Shown piece by piece: positions 26,771-39,188 of a stretch of DNA of 64,000 nt (positions are counted from its first letter, which is position 1; every line of letters starts with the position of its first letter). The notes under the pieces were generated by a model, which made no database searches, was not told where the DNA came from, and worked only from the letters and a program-made list of their open reading frames with translations. The position numbers and the translations under genes are program-made. Origin of the DNA: Albula goreensis. Lineage: Eukaryota; Chordata; Actinopteri; Albuliformes; Albulidae. Where the stretch lies: NCBI GenBank assembly GCA_022829145.1, contig CM040741.1, positions 42,392,534 through 42,456,533 on the forward strand. The letters are read 5' to 3'.

Positions 26771-27979
26771 TGTTATGATTTTTAGTAATGTCAATTGTAC
26801 TTCATTATACATTTTAGTTGCCTTTATTCAGATAAAATTAGTAATGTAATACAAATATGTGATACAGGGGGATTGTGTTCATCTTTAATATTTAGGGCTG
26901 GATGTTGTTTATCTTTAATATTTAAGCTTAATAAGAAGGTAAATTGAGCAACTACATTTTTGATAAAATGTTTTGGACAAAGTGAAGGCAGCCACATCAA
27001 CATAATTGAATTAATGCAAACTTACATTTACATAAAGCTACATCACCCATTTAAGACAGATATGTCAAAGTTTATATAACAAAATGAACACAGAGTATTA
27101 GTGGACTACAGTATTGGCTCAGTTAGTGTGTGAGTGAAAACATGTGGTTTAGAATGACTTTCAATTGTTTCTATCTACATTTTTGTAGCAAAAACACTAT
27201 CACCAAGAAGGCATTGTAGATTGCAGAAATTACAATTAATTATTTTTAAAGACAGAAGGAAACATTTGAAAGATATAAGACAGTTGTTTAAACACTTGAA
27301 TTTTAGATATTTTGTGTTTTGTAACATGTGTTAAGGGGTGAGTATGATAAAAAGCTATGAAATATGCACACAGTCTTGTGAATTGCACTGTTGTAATTGT
27401 AAACAACAACTGTGCAATTAATTAGGAAAATACCCTATGCAATTAAAGTATGGTGACATGATAAGTGTTATTAAAATGTAAGTGCATTTGTTACATATCA
27501 AATAAAATAAAATGTGAAAGCCTGCAGTTCCTGTACTTAAAATTCATATCTAACCCCAACTCTAATCTAATCCCAAATTCATCAGGCAAATATGGCAATA
27601 TGTTCTTACAATGAAGTGAGATCAATGACTTAATAATTACTGATACAGTAACTGTCATCTCTTCTTTCTATTGTATCAAGTTTGTTTTATCTGCCATTTT
27701 AATCAGAAATGTCAATTTCTACAAAAAAAAAAATAAATTGAAAACTGTCACAAAGTTACTGAATCTACATCACTGAGACCCAGTTTCACCAAAAACCTAA
27801 GCCTAACATTTAAAAAGCTAACATTAATGTTCAAGTATTCAAAACCACTTGAGACCAAGCCTTAACGCATAATCTGTCATAATAAGCACAAAACATCAAT
27901 TTCTGAGCATTGGAAGAAAGTTATATGATATGTCATATTTTGTGATTAGTCATATTTACTATTTTTCATACTTATCAAA
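26771..27979. other. Non-coding, nothing recognised
   Basis: Very AT-rich intergenic DNA without a recognisable gene or repeat. Confidence 0.4.
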
Positions 27980-28265
27980 GCGTTTATGTTTAGAGAAAAG
28001 CAAAGGAAGCCTTAAAACAACTGTTAAACATGGGGGATCTGCTGTGGTATTTGGTATAGAATTGAGGCCAAAAAGTAATTTTAGGCAACATGTACATCTG
28101 TTGTTTCATAAGCACCAGGATGTAGTCAAACACCTTCCATGCCCTCTCCAGTTACCAGATATGAACATCATCAGGCAGTGAAACAAGTTTTGTAATATTG
28201 AGTGCAGAGCTGAATTCCAGATTTTTCATCTTTCAAAGCACTGGAATTTTTCTTCATGAAAAAGG
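27980..28265 (+). mobile_element. Tc1-like transposase fragment
   Basis: The frame 27930-28181 contains KTTVKHGGSAVVFGIELRP and HQDVVKHLPCPLQLPDMNII. These match the Tc1 blocks 'PTVKHGGGSVMVWAAIS' and 'HLPWPAQSPDLNIIEPLW'. The sequence between them is shortened, so this is an internally deleted copy. It resembles the corresponding part of the 22.4-kb copy (shared 'gagcaccaggatg' and 'caccttccatg'-like stretches). No terminal repeats were recognised. Confidence 0.75.
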
Positions 28266-31200
28266 GTTTATGTAATGTAATTTAACACAATATACCCACA
28301 GAAACTTTTCAAAACGTGGATGGCAGCATTTCTAAAAGGAATGGAGCTGATTTGAAAGCAAATGGAGTAAATGATTATATATTGTTTGGTTGCCTACCCC
28401 TGCACTGCGATGAACAAGTTTGAGAATATATAGTCTTTTGTAACATTTAATGCATCAAACACTGGGCTATTTTTATTACAGCTAAAAAGCAGGTTGTCTT
28501 TCTTTACTGGAATTTTTCCACCATTTCATTGGATACTCAGTATTTTCCAATAACATCCACAAGACTGCTCTTACCGTTCACTGAGTAATGTTCAAGGGCT
28601 TTCTCAAAACACCTACGTCTGTCAGGACTCAAATTCAAGCCCTCTTCATGCCAGGCACTGTCAGAGAACTCATTCAGTCGTTGCTTTCAGAAAAGACTGA
28701 AATGCTTGCACACTCTGTCAGGCCCTGCAAACATTTTGTACCCAGTCCGTTATGGTGTCTCGCTTGACAACCAAAATGTTTTACCTGCAGCTACAGTTCA
28801 TTGATTCTGAGCTCACTCCTGACTCCAGCATGAACCTTAGACAAATCAGACTTTGAAATGGGAACAGTGAGCCAGGCTTAAGCGCTCAGACCCAGCAGAG
28901 CTGATGAATGCAATGGTAACCTCTGGAATTGCTCATGCTATGACAGGTCAGACAACCATTTGTCCACAGTTTAAAAACTCTGGTGTACCCCCAGCTTATT
29001 ATGAATGCAGTGGTTACCCATTGTGCTTCCACTGCCTTTGTCTCCCATCAATAGTAAATTTCAACATGTTTTCCAGAACTTTCTGCTTACACTAGCGCCT
29101 GTGCTTTGCAGCTTTTCATCTCCTTGATTTTTCCTCCTCCTTAGAGATTTCACTCAGGCTAACTCATTAGCATTTATGAAATGAATATAAAAATGGGTTC
29201 TCTCCCAGAAGACATTGGCAGAATTCAAAGTTAATATTTATTGCACTAGAAAGAAGACACACTATTTACAGAAAATATTGTGACATATCATCCTTAGTGC
29301 TAGTGCATCCATGTAATTTAGCCTTCTTGTACGCACAATATGGTTTGTTGAAACAGTAATGTTTTCACATCACAGTTAATGAGACACTGATGTGGTATCT
29401 GCTTTGGAAGATAACCTTAATTTTGAGTTCAAATATTCTAGCTCTATCTTCTATGGTAACACACCAAAAAGTAGAAAATATACATTAGTATGTAAGCCTT
29501 GGTAGATGCATCTTAATTCATTGTACTTTTAAATCCTTCAATGAGTGTCATTGAGCAGCAGAAGAAAGTGTTTGGGGAACTATTTTGCACTGAAGGGTTA
29601 TAGGTTTGAGTTTTGGGACACATTGCTTTGAGCAAGGTATATAACCTGAATTACTTATGTAGATATTTGTCTCCATACAGTAATAAAATTAAGGAATGAT
29701 TTGACAAATATAAGCTTTGGAAGACCCCCTGAATGGAAGTGCCTGTTACCCAGATAAATTATATAATAATAGCCCTGTTAATATCATTGCACTAGGGAGT
29801 TTTGCACTGCTGAATACAAAGAAGAATAATTTTGAAAAGAAAGAAAAAAATATCAATGCATTTTTAATCGTTTTGCATCAGTTTCTATACTGGTGACATG
29901 CCTCTTTTCACAGAAGGTTCATCTGAATCCCTGACGTCCACTTGTCTGTTTTTAGCTACATTTGAGGAAGTCCTGGCAGAGGGTGACACAGAAGCGGCTG
30001 GCTTTTCCCGGTGCAGTCTGTCCTGGTCCTCCCATATTAATCAGATTTGCTGTGGAGCCATATGTTGTATCTGCATGATAAATCCTTGTTCCCAGGAACA
30101 GACTCCACCTATTGTGTGGTGCTAGGGTCCTCCAACCAGATCCCTCCGTTTGTTTTTGTATAGTATATTCACAGGCTCTGCAACGACACACAGGCCACAC
30201 AGGAAAAGTGTCTGAGTCTGAAGAAAGGAAAAGAATTGTCACAAGAATTTTCAGTCTTTTCAGGACATGTATTTTTTGTGAATAATAGTTAAATGAGGAT
30301 ACCAGCTGCTAAACTGTTGTGTAATAATATACATACATACACTCATCATTTATATTGTTTTGATCAATGGCCAAATTATATTATAATGAAAAACCATATC
30401 ATTAATAATGTATTTTGAATGTTTTGGCTGAATGCATAAATAAATGGTTGAGGTTAACTAATCATTTTAAAGGCCATATATCTTTTATATACAATGTATA
30501 GAAGTAAACAATATACAGTTTTTCATATCTGTTGGACGAATGAAAATATATGGATATTTTGCTACATTTGGAAGATTCACATCACAATATTCTAAAGAAA
30601 AGATTCTAAAGAATACAAATATGAAAGATGATGTTAGTAACGCCCAGTCATGAAAGTGGTTTTCCCACATCTGCAGTTTCAGTTTATGATTAATTCATAA
30701 GTTAGCATTAATGTCTTTGCAGTCAGAAGATTTCAGTAGGAGACTGATTATGGTTCCACACCTGGTTGACTTGATTTGATCAAAAGAGCATTTCAGTTTT
30801 TTTTTCTTTGTTTTCTTTTTTTGTGAAGCTATATATGAATATATCAACCACTCAGATGAAAAATAATACAATGAGACCAATTTGATCATCAACACCTATT
30901 TCATCTGACTATAATATTTATTTTTATTGGCCTGAACTGAAGCATGAACGCTCATGCCCAAGAGAGAAATATTAAGACCAACACATCTCTGTATATTCAA
31001 CCTTTTGCCAAGTAGCACCTCTCCAAAGGCAAGTTGCTCAACCCATTACAAATACACTCTTCAAGTACCAAAGAATAAAGATGTGATTAACTCACAGGCC
31101 TCCATCTTACGCTCGTGTCTGTCTGCTTTATATTTTGATCTACACAGTTTTTATTTTTCCTGTCAAGTGTCCATGTCTACACAGCAAATGAACATTAAAT

Positions 31201-31324
31201 GAAAATTTGGGCATGTATGACAACAATTGTGTGAAGACCAATGAACAGTTGTTCCATTGATATTTTAAGGGTGAAATTTTACGATATCGAAGGCATGTGC
31301 AAACATGAATTAGTAATGAAAGAA
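28266..31324. other. Gene desert with candidate regulatory blocks
   Basis: No gene seen. 28590-28990 and 29985-30150 are of higher complexity and GC than the surroundings. The second contains a CATATTAATCAGATT homeodomain/TALE-like cluster. I cannot test conservation. The 96-residue minus frame at 29952-30242 has no known motif. Confidence 0.3.
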
Positions 31325-31735
31325 TTGCCTCTGGGTGGCTCGCAGGATAAATGTTGCCTGTGAGCCCTGAGGTCTGGGGTTCAATCCCTGGTTTTGCCAT
31401 TGCCAGCTATGGTCAGAGGTCCCTTTGGTGAGGCAACAATTGGCCACCCTTGATATGGGGTAAGCCAGCTAAGCTTGTTCAGTTGGTCTCTTTGCGAACT
31501 CTTTGTAACTAATTGTACGCTGACGATGACATGGCATGGCATTGTGCAGTTAGTGGTGCAGCCATGGTGTAAAAAGAAGCGAGAGCGTCATCACGTGAAT
31601 CAGAGGAGTCACATGCTCGATTTCTCCTCCCAAAGCTGCCAGGGCAGGAGCTGCATGAGGTAAACTAGTTTAGTTGAACATTTGGGTTGGGAAAAATCAG
31701 GGGTAAAATAATTATTTAAAAAAAGAACTAAAATG
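31325..31735 (+). mobile_element. tRNA-derived SINE
   Basis: The head carries RNA polymerase III promoter boxes: A box TGGCTCGCAGG (31336-31346) and B box GGTTCAATCCC (31378-31388), 42 bp apart. An unrelated body with mixed-complexity sequence follows, then a tail GGGTTGGGAAAAATCAGGGG running into an A-rich end (about 31680-31735). This is the organisation of a tRNA-headed SINE. The head cannot fold as a complete tRNA, so it is not a functional tRNA gene. The left boundary is approximate. Confidence 0.75.
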
Positions 31736-32449
31736 GGAATTATTATTGCTACCAATATATGTAAAAAATAAATGATACAATGGTTAGTCATAACATTGAT
31801 CAGAATTAGACATTTGCAGTAACAAGAAATGAAACCAAGTAACAAGAAAAATAAATTGTTACAATACAGTGTGTTAAACCAAACCCTGCTCAATGCTGCT
31901 GTAAATGACTCTTATCCTGTTAGGCTGTAACAGACGTCTGTCATCTCCTCTGTGATGAGCTGGAGACAAATCATTGGTGGCGATTTCCTTGCAAGTGGGT
32001 CACTCCAGCATCCCTTGGAGGCGTTTTGACCAATAATGCAGCTACCTCAAGCCTAGTCCAGCTTGCCCATGAAAACATTCAATTCCCTGTAACACCTGCA
32101 ACCCAAACATGGGTAAAACAATTGTTCATGGCAATTTTTTTTCTGTTCTCTTACCCTCTCATTCTTGCAGTCCTCCAGGGGGATCTCCCAGAGGGTTGGC
32201 TTTTAGGGAAAAATGGCTGTGTATAATTAAGATATGGCTGATAACACTGTATTATTATGCCTACAAAACTCCAAAAAAATAGTCATGAAACACCTGCTGT
32301 GATAGAGTAGACAGTTGGAGAGCTGAAAATGAGTTCCATCTATTAAAATCTGCTTCGTCTATAGCCTGGTGAGCAAATTGTATAGTTTATTTGATTCAGA
32401 AAAAGTCCAAAATTTTGTCCAGTGAATACTGCATTTATTTGGACATTTT

Positions 32450-32780
32450 AAATCACAGAAAATGAGGATGCATTTGCTTCACCTCTGGGAGCTGCCTTAT
32501 GTTTCCATAAATTCTCTGCTCATACAGGTCTGTTTCCTCAGCCATGAATCTCTCATTTCTACTTCTGGATAGTACTGCTGTTATATTAGCAATACACCAA
32601 GGTGCAAACTGCAGATGGCTTTTTATAGGAAATGGCAGTTGACACTGTGATATATTGCTCATTACATTCAAAACGCAAGTATGAAGTGTCATTTCAGAAT
32701 GTAACCTCATTGTAAATGCAGGTGTCACAGTCCTGTGTGACACCTGCAAAATATATTTGCTCCCTGTCTTCTGCATTTCT
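32450..32780. promoter_or_regulatory. Candidate enhancer with perfect 12-bp palindrome
   Basis: Arms GCAGGTGTCACA (32718-32729) and TGTGACACCTGC (32736-32747) are perfect inverted repeats separated by 6 nt. Each arm holds a T-box half-site (AGGTGTCA) and an E-box CAGGTG/CACCTG of the ZEB/SNAI type. The surrounding 300 bp is non-repetitive and complex. It also holds a 107-residue minus frame with no known motif. Regulatory function is inference. Confidence 0.35.
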
Positions 32781-32959
32781 GCTCATTGAATTCGGTCAGT
32801 AGTGTGAAAACTCAACCACATTTGGGTTCTTTTTGGATAATTAGGGTTGTTTGAACACTTTGATTAACAATCGTGGGCCAGCCCTGTCCAGAATCCTAGT
32901 TTCTCCATCAGAAGCTTCTCCATCTAACATTTTTAGCAGACATGTTCTTGAAGCAAATC

Positions 32960-33905
32960 ATGCCATGACCAAAGCAAATTGGTGACTCTGGAAACAGGTT
33001 GTTGGAGAAAGTTTGGGACTTAAGTCAATCTATCCAGAAGCAGATCTCCTGCCAATATCACTCTGAAGCACAAAATTGTCAAGGAACTCACAAAGAACCA
33101 TAGAACCTGGGTTAAGGTAATTTCTTGACTTCACCAGCTGAAAGATACTTGAAAGACACACACTGATTCATGACAGTGCAACAAAGAAGAAATCAGTACT
33201 TACTACAAAGAACATACATTTTCATTTCAACTTTACCAAAAAGCACTTTTTCCCCAGGTGTTCTACAAATATTGTACCATGGACAGATGAGTCAAAATTG
33301 GAATGTTTTGAACAACAAGGGTCACTTTATTTCTGGCAAAAACCAAACTCTGCAGCCCACTCAGCAAACTCATACTAACAGTCAAGCATGTTGGTCATAC
33401 CATTATGGTTTGTGGGTGATTTGCTCTACCAGGACCTGGTCAGCTTTGCATCACTGAATGAGCCATACATGCTGCACTGGAGACAATCCTATGGGAGAGG
33501 GCTGTCTGTCCATAAGCTAAAGTATAGATGGGTCATCCAGCAAGACAATGATACAAATGTGCAAGCAAGACTACAACAGGATAGTCAAACAACAAGAAAT
33601 ACAATGTTTTTGAATGGCCTATACAAAGCCCTGACATACATCTCATTGGGATGTTGTGGCAGTATATGAAAAAAGCAGTTCATACCCAAAAACCCACATG
33701 TCACTGAGTTAAAACAGGTGTACACTGATGATTAGGCTAATGCTCTCTTCCCCCTTCAGTGCTGTGAGAGACTGATCAATAACTATAGGAAGGGTTTGGC
33801 TGCAGCCATTGCTGCTAAAGGGGGCATAACCAGTTACTTACATTATATAACCAGTTACAGTCTAAGATTACTTTTTCAAATGGGACCACTGGTCAGTAAA
33901 GGAAG
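32960..33905 (+). mobile_element. Degenerate Tc1-like transposon (second family)
   Basis: WTDESKLECF-type sequence (33280-33310) holds the first catalytic Asp. 'TVKHVGHTIMVCG' follows near 33380-33420, then WVIQQDNDTNVQ (33527-33562) with the second Asp. At the third catalytic site the expected Glu is replaced ('IGMLWQYMKK', about 33645-33675). The C-terminal 'LINNYRKGLAAAIAAKGGITSY' (33773-33840) is characteristic of the family. Stops and frame changes divide it. Terminal repeats were not clearly seen, so limits are approximate, and upstream homology could begin nearer 32,850. Confidence 0.85.
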
Positions 33906-34764
33906 ATAAGTGAGACATGAACCTTGAAAACAGTAATTATTATATTGCATTATTATATTATAAATATACTACATAATTTGTTTTTGTATACATACAGTGC
34001 CTAAAGTGTATACAGCATTACCTTGTGACACACCATTTTACCCTTTATTCCAGCTATTCATATTTTTTTCTTCATCTAAGGATAGTGAATGAATCTGTAC
34101 TTCTAATGGCTGCAAGTAACTCATTTCACCTCTTAGGGGCCTGGAAGGAGAAAGGCAAGTTCAATGTGTGTTAGGTCAGGTAGGTGTGGAGGTACTACCT
34201 GATGGTTAGTGGTCTGGTAAGGAGAGATATCTTGAGATGGATTGCAGACTGGAAAGAAAGGAAAGCAATATATCCTTGATAATTTGATAGATCAACATCA
34301 GGATATTTGAATTCAATACTAGTGATTATGAACTACTGATTTAAGACAATTACAGGCAAAACATTATATTCGAAGACCAAACTAGTATCAACATTCTAGA
34401 GCTGAAGAGGTCTGGTGACAGAGCCAGTGACATCAAAAATCTTTTGACTGAAGGTAATGTCATGTTAGATGTGTTTCTAACACCTCTGACTGATTCAAAG
34501 GCACATACAGAGAGATCAGCAATGAGAGTTTAAATAGACAAAGTACCTGGACAAACAGCTGGGAAGAGAATAGGGTATGATAAGTAGATGGATATTTTGA
34601 CAAAGCAATCAAAGCAAAATCAAATTTCTTTCTGTGATCAAGATCATTTTCATCAAACATTAGGAGATGAACAGTGCATACTAATTCATTTATTAACATA
34701 TATTGAAATGCTGAAAACTTTGCCAATTTGCTTTACTGAAGAGTGCCATTGGTTCCCTTATCTG
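33906..34764. other. Non-coding, nothing recognised
   Basis: AT-rich sequence. The part 33990-34260 may be decayed repeat ('acagtgcctaaagtgtatac'), but I could not assign it. Confidence 0.3.
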
Positions 34765-35242
34765 GGGCCGTTGGTCTTTAGCTCAGCAGCCTAAGTGAGC
34801 AAGGCCTGTAGGGACTGCAGTTTGAAACCAGCAGCAGGCTTATCCCACTCAGAGGATACACCACCCCTTGAGGTAGCCAAGGGGAGCTCTGACAAGACCG
34901 GAGGTTTTTTTTATCAAAACCAAGAACCCAAGAATGGACTTGTGTTCTTGAGTAGATCGTACTTGCCAACTGTTCTTATGAAGAACAGTCTTGCGAGTTT
35001 GCAAGGAAGGAGAATGCATCCGAGAAAAGTTTTGAGATGGGTTGTGTATCTGCTTCCTTGCTACTGTGCAACACCAAGAGCGCAGCTCTTGGTGTCAATG
35101 ACAGAATGTCAGGCAGTGTCTGACAGGACAGTACTGATAACATTTTGTGGGGTTTCTTTTTATTGTATTTGTATTACATTTATTTTCACTTTGGAAATAT
35201 CCAGCTGCTTGACCCACATAATAAAGCTCACAATGAACTCAT
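34765..35242 (+). repeat. tRNA-headed interspersed unit with hairpins
   Basis: A tRNA-like head shows an A box TAGCTCAGCAG (34779-34789) and a degenerate B box GTTTGAAACC (34820-34829), 41 bp apart. Downstream lies a perfect 11-bp hairpin, arms 35071-35081 and 35085-35095 around GCA. A second short inverted repeat (TGTCAG and CTGACA) follows at about 35107-35125. A 149-residue open frame (34795-35244) covers the unit but has no known domain. I interpret it as a SINE or SINE-like composite; the family is not recognised. Confidence 0.5.
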
Positions 35243-35735
35243 AACTTGTGTTTGTCATTTCATTTCTGAGGACTAAATATTTTTAAAATGGTGAAAAAAA
35301 AATTACAAAAAGTATCTATCAGCGAGGTGATCTCTTCAGCAGTCCCTAGGTAAAATATGTATGGTAAGATGAGTGGTAGAAGGCCGTAAGGTTTAAATTA
35401 CAGCTTCATTAATATGATTGATATTATATTTGAAAAGCGCAGTTAACTACAGAGCTGAAAACCCACTCTGTAGCCAGTGCTAACTTAGCTAGCTACTGCC
35501 AATTACCAGTCATTACAAACTTTTGAATTAGCCATTATTTAAATCGAATGAGCAAATATTCAGCAACTTTAATACTAATACTAATTTTTCTTCAGAAGCA
35601 GATTTAGATGTGTTGTTGAAAATAAATTTTTTTTTTTAAAAACTGACAGTTGTGGGTTTTCTCAGCAACCATTGCAGTGATTTCTGGGAAATCTGATGGG
35701 TGAGTTACCAATTGATTCATTCTTGATGAAAGGGG
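35243..35735. other. Non-coding, nothing recognised
   Basis: AT-rich DNA between two SINE-like units, with short A/T runs (35293-35300 and 35626-35643). Confidence 0.4.
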
Positions 35736-35882
35736 TACATCATTGCATGATTGGCATTTAGCTGACACTTTCATTCAAGGAAACTTATGGTTGATCCTTG
35801 CTGTGGTTAAACTGGGGCTTGAGCCACCAGCCTCAGGAGTCTGAGTCATGTACCTTAGCCACTAGACCACAGGCCACTCTAT
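35736..35882 (-). mobile_element. tRNA-derived SINE, minus strand
   Basis: Read on the minus strand, GTGGTCTAGTGGCTAAGG holds the A-box-like TGGTCTAGTGG (35869-35859) and GGCTCAAGCCCC (35825-35814) is the B-box-like element. The tail GAAAGTGTCAGCTAAATGCC (about 35773-35751) corresponds to the very common teleost SINE tail of the form 'GGATAAAAGCGTCTGCTAAATG'. The copy is short and diverged. Confidence 0.75.
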
Positions 35883-36640
35883 ATATAGCTACGTTCTTGA
35901 TTACTTGTGCTCTTGAGCATTGGAAGAGTACTTGGGTCATGAATGATTCCATCAAACAAGTACATGCGAATGCAAGAATATACGAGAACACATTTTGAGA
36001 AACACACCAGGTTTCCCGACACACAGACCATCAAATAAAAGATAAAAGAAGCACAGTGAAATTTCAAGGGTTTTATTTTATTTAATTAGTTTTGGATCAG
36101 GTATTGCTCTTTATTAGTTCTTAAAGCCACAACAGAATAAAAACTGAATTAATCACATAACTCAAGCCTGAATACACAACTGGAGAATATTGTCACAGCA
36201 ATCTGTTACATGCAGGTGCCAATACACAACACTCTCAAGCTTCTATACCCAACACCAATATCCCACACATATGACACTCACTCAAACTTAGTTCTTTTAA
36301 TTACTATTAAAATCTCACAAACGGAAAAGGAAAAAAGCAGCTGTCGTTGCTCTCTACAAACAAAGTGAACAGAGGTTGATTACCTTTGATTCAGACCATT
36401 TACTCATTAATCAATCATTAAAACTTATTAAAAAAATATATAAATCAAACTCACAAAAGACGACTACTCTATGCTACCATTCTAGCAGTCATCCATGCAT
36501 TTATCCTTAAAACACACACATATCTAAGTACATAATGCATTATCAAAATTGTGGAGTTTTTAAAGGGTTAAACCTAGTATACCCAGAAATTTGTTTATCG
36601 TCCCTCAGTAACAGACCATACTACCACTATACCTTATAGA
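35883..36640. other. Non-coding, nothing recognised
   Basis: AT-rich sequence; no gene, RNA or clear repeat recognised. Confidence 0.4.
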
Positions 36641-37085
36641 ACATACGACCTATTGCTAGATTTTGAGATGAGACCTCTCCAGATGACTTGACAAGAATGA
36701 CCAAAGATGTATTACATGAACCAGTTGTGGGCAGAGTCTGGGATCTATTCCAAGGGGGACAGGAGGATCTGGTGGTCTCTATGGCATTCAGTACTGCGAA
36801 GATACAAAAGTGTAGAAAAGGTATCAATCTCAATAAAGGAATGGAAATCTACCATCAAGGTGAGGAGGGAGACAGTTATTCAGCAAGCACATGCTGCTGT
36901 GGGTCTGGTTCGGTTCCGATCAAGAACATTGTTCCTAAGGAGAACAGTGACCGCTGAAGAAAGGTGTCACGTGGCATGTTTCAGTATTTTGAAGAAAGTG
37001 GGTATTGTTAAGACAGTGCAAAAGATTTTTACAACTGAATGGACAAGGGCAGACACTAATAATTCCAAAAACCTTTTTATGTAAG
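36641..37085 (+). other. Unassigned block with two overlapping long frames
   Basis: Two plus-strand frames overlap here: 36688-36957 (89 residues, with EIYHQGEEGDSYSASTCCCG) and 36707-37084 (125 residues, with basic runs such as KEWKSTIKVRRETVIQQAH). GC and complexity exceed the flanks. I recognise neither protein. It could be a decayed transposon or retroposed gene, or a non-coding conserved block. There is no clear splice or promoter context. Confidence 0.3.
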
Positions 37086-39047
37086 CCAAAGGGACACTAT
37101 ACAAACAGCTGGCTGACTACATATGCCTAAGTCATAGTTATGCCAATATTTTGAATTGTCTATGTGTTTGTATATTTACATTTGCAATAATATGTCTGTA
37201 ATTCAGATATTCAATACTCAAAAACAATGCAGTCTTTGATAGTAAAGTTGTTCCATCAAAGATTGTTGCTTGATGTGTTTTTGCATCTTCCAGCTCAGGT
37301 CCTTCATAATCTTTGCTCTGTTGTCCAAGGATAAGATGTAACAGCTGCAAAATAAATCCACCTTCTGGAATACAATGTGTCAGTTGGATATTGTTTTACA
37401 TTGTCTTCTAATGATTGGACTACATCCCTTTGTTGTATGTGTTCATGTTTCCCTTTATACATACTTCTCCAAAATAGCTAAAACAGAATCATTTTATAGT
37501 TTTGCACTGATGAAAAGCTCACAATCAGTTCCTAATTATATTATTTGACAACAAATATGTCAGAATTTGTAGTATCCACAGGGACACCTGGAGGAGAGAT
37601 GCTGAAATTCAGTTTAAGTGTCCAGATGGTCACAAGGTCAAGATTTTTTCCAGACCCTAATTATGTTATTATTACTTGATAAAAATGTGTAAATGGGATT
37701 TAATTTCTATTTTGGTTAAATACTATCATAGCAGTATTTGTGCCTAAGAATAAGCAGTAATTAATCACCATTATGATGATAAATACATTTTACTGAGAGA
37801 TTCTTCTCTCTCCTAACAGGTAAAATAGTGACATTTATAAAATCATTTCATCTTTTTGGAAAATAAATTTTTCCCATATGCTGGTTTGATAGCAACAGTT
37901 GGGAAAACAAGTCAAACATATACATTAACTTGTAAATACTAATTCAAGGTAACATATTAAACCAAATATATCAGGTGTCATTGGCTCTTTATGTATCCCC
38001 CAGGACATTGTTGAACTCAAAATTTTGAAGATAAGACAAAATGCTGAAGACTTTTCATTATTGTTGCTACATTTGTGTCAAGTTAGCCTCCTCCCTCTTC
38101 CCAGGCATCCAAACAGGATGTCCTCTACCCTGCACTTCAGTTTCCTCCTTTGTAACCATGCCGAAAAGGTAGCTGGAGAAACGAACCATAATACCCCCCA
38201 TAATTTATGGGTTCTGTGCTTGTTTGCCTACAGATAATATATTTTAAGTGGCACAACTTGAAAATTCCCATGAGAAAAAATCTTAATTTTCAGAGGTTAA
38301 ATTTTGCTTTTGCAGAAATTTTGTTCAGAAGGATGAAGCAAAACTTTTACAAAACACTGAGCTGTGACTTAAAACTCCCCAGATACTATTAGTTGTTTCA
38401 ATCTGTAAACTAATGTATTATCTCTCAGATCAGTCAACCTTCTTTTCAGTTGTGACCCCTACTAAATGTGCATGACTGCATATATGAATAAAATATTTTT
38501 ATTGCAGTATTAATGTGGGATTTCCTCATATATTATTTAATTATTTCAGTTTAGAATTTCATTCTGTCATTGTATCATTAAATTGTGTGAAACTTCATGT
38601 TTAGAAAATAAATAAAAATACTATTTTGGTATCACACTTACATTGTTACAGTATGTACCCACAGGATTTTCCCTCTTATGAAAACATGAACATAAAATAG
38701 AATATGTGTAGTTTCTTACCAAAGTTCAAAATATAAAATGTTACACACAGCTCTACACAAACCACATGTGGTATTCATTGACCATTCTAATAATCTCATC
38801 AGACAATGTACTTGGCATCTTAAACATTATCTTTCCAGCATGACATCTGCAAGTTGAGTAAAATCAATTCAGCTTACTTTCTTTAAGAATGCATAATTAA
38901 ACACAGTCCTCAATTCCAGTCATGTTATAGCACCATTACAAAGGGAATAATGGAGAAATATTTGGCTACAATGAACTCCACAGGGATCACAATTATATTA
39001 AATGATATGTCCAGCTAATATCTATTGTTTTATTTACCTTACACTAT
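37086..39047. other. Non-coding, nothing recognised
   Basis: AT-rich intergenic DNA; no domain-bearing frame and no clear repeat. Confidence 0.4.
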
Positions 39048-39188
39048 GGGCCTGATTTATCAAAGGTTTTTGCACACATAACACTTATTTACACATGTAA
39101 TTTCTCTGACATGACTTGTGATTGGAGCAAATTAAATACGTCAACCAACTGTTTTGAACGTACTAAATGCTTTCATAAACCAGGCCCT
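39048..39188. mobile_element. MITE with GGGCCTGATTTAT ends
   Basis: A unit of about 140 bp bounded by GGGCCTGATTTATCAAAG on the left and, inverted, GGGCCTGGTTTATGAAAG on the right (16 of 18 matching). It has no coding capacity, and AT-rich sequence lies between. It is a non-autonomous inverted-repeat transposon of undetermined superfamily. The degenerate copy at 9,540-9,669 appears related. Confidence 0.7.

Noticed and set aside
31325-31400. Possible tRNA gene
   Set aside because: Pol III A and B boxes are present, but no complete cloverleaf can be drawn and a SINE body and A-rich tail follow.
34777-34835. Possible tRNA gene
   Set aside because: The B box is degenerate and the acceptor stem does not pair; better explained as a SINE head.
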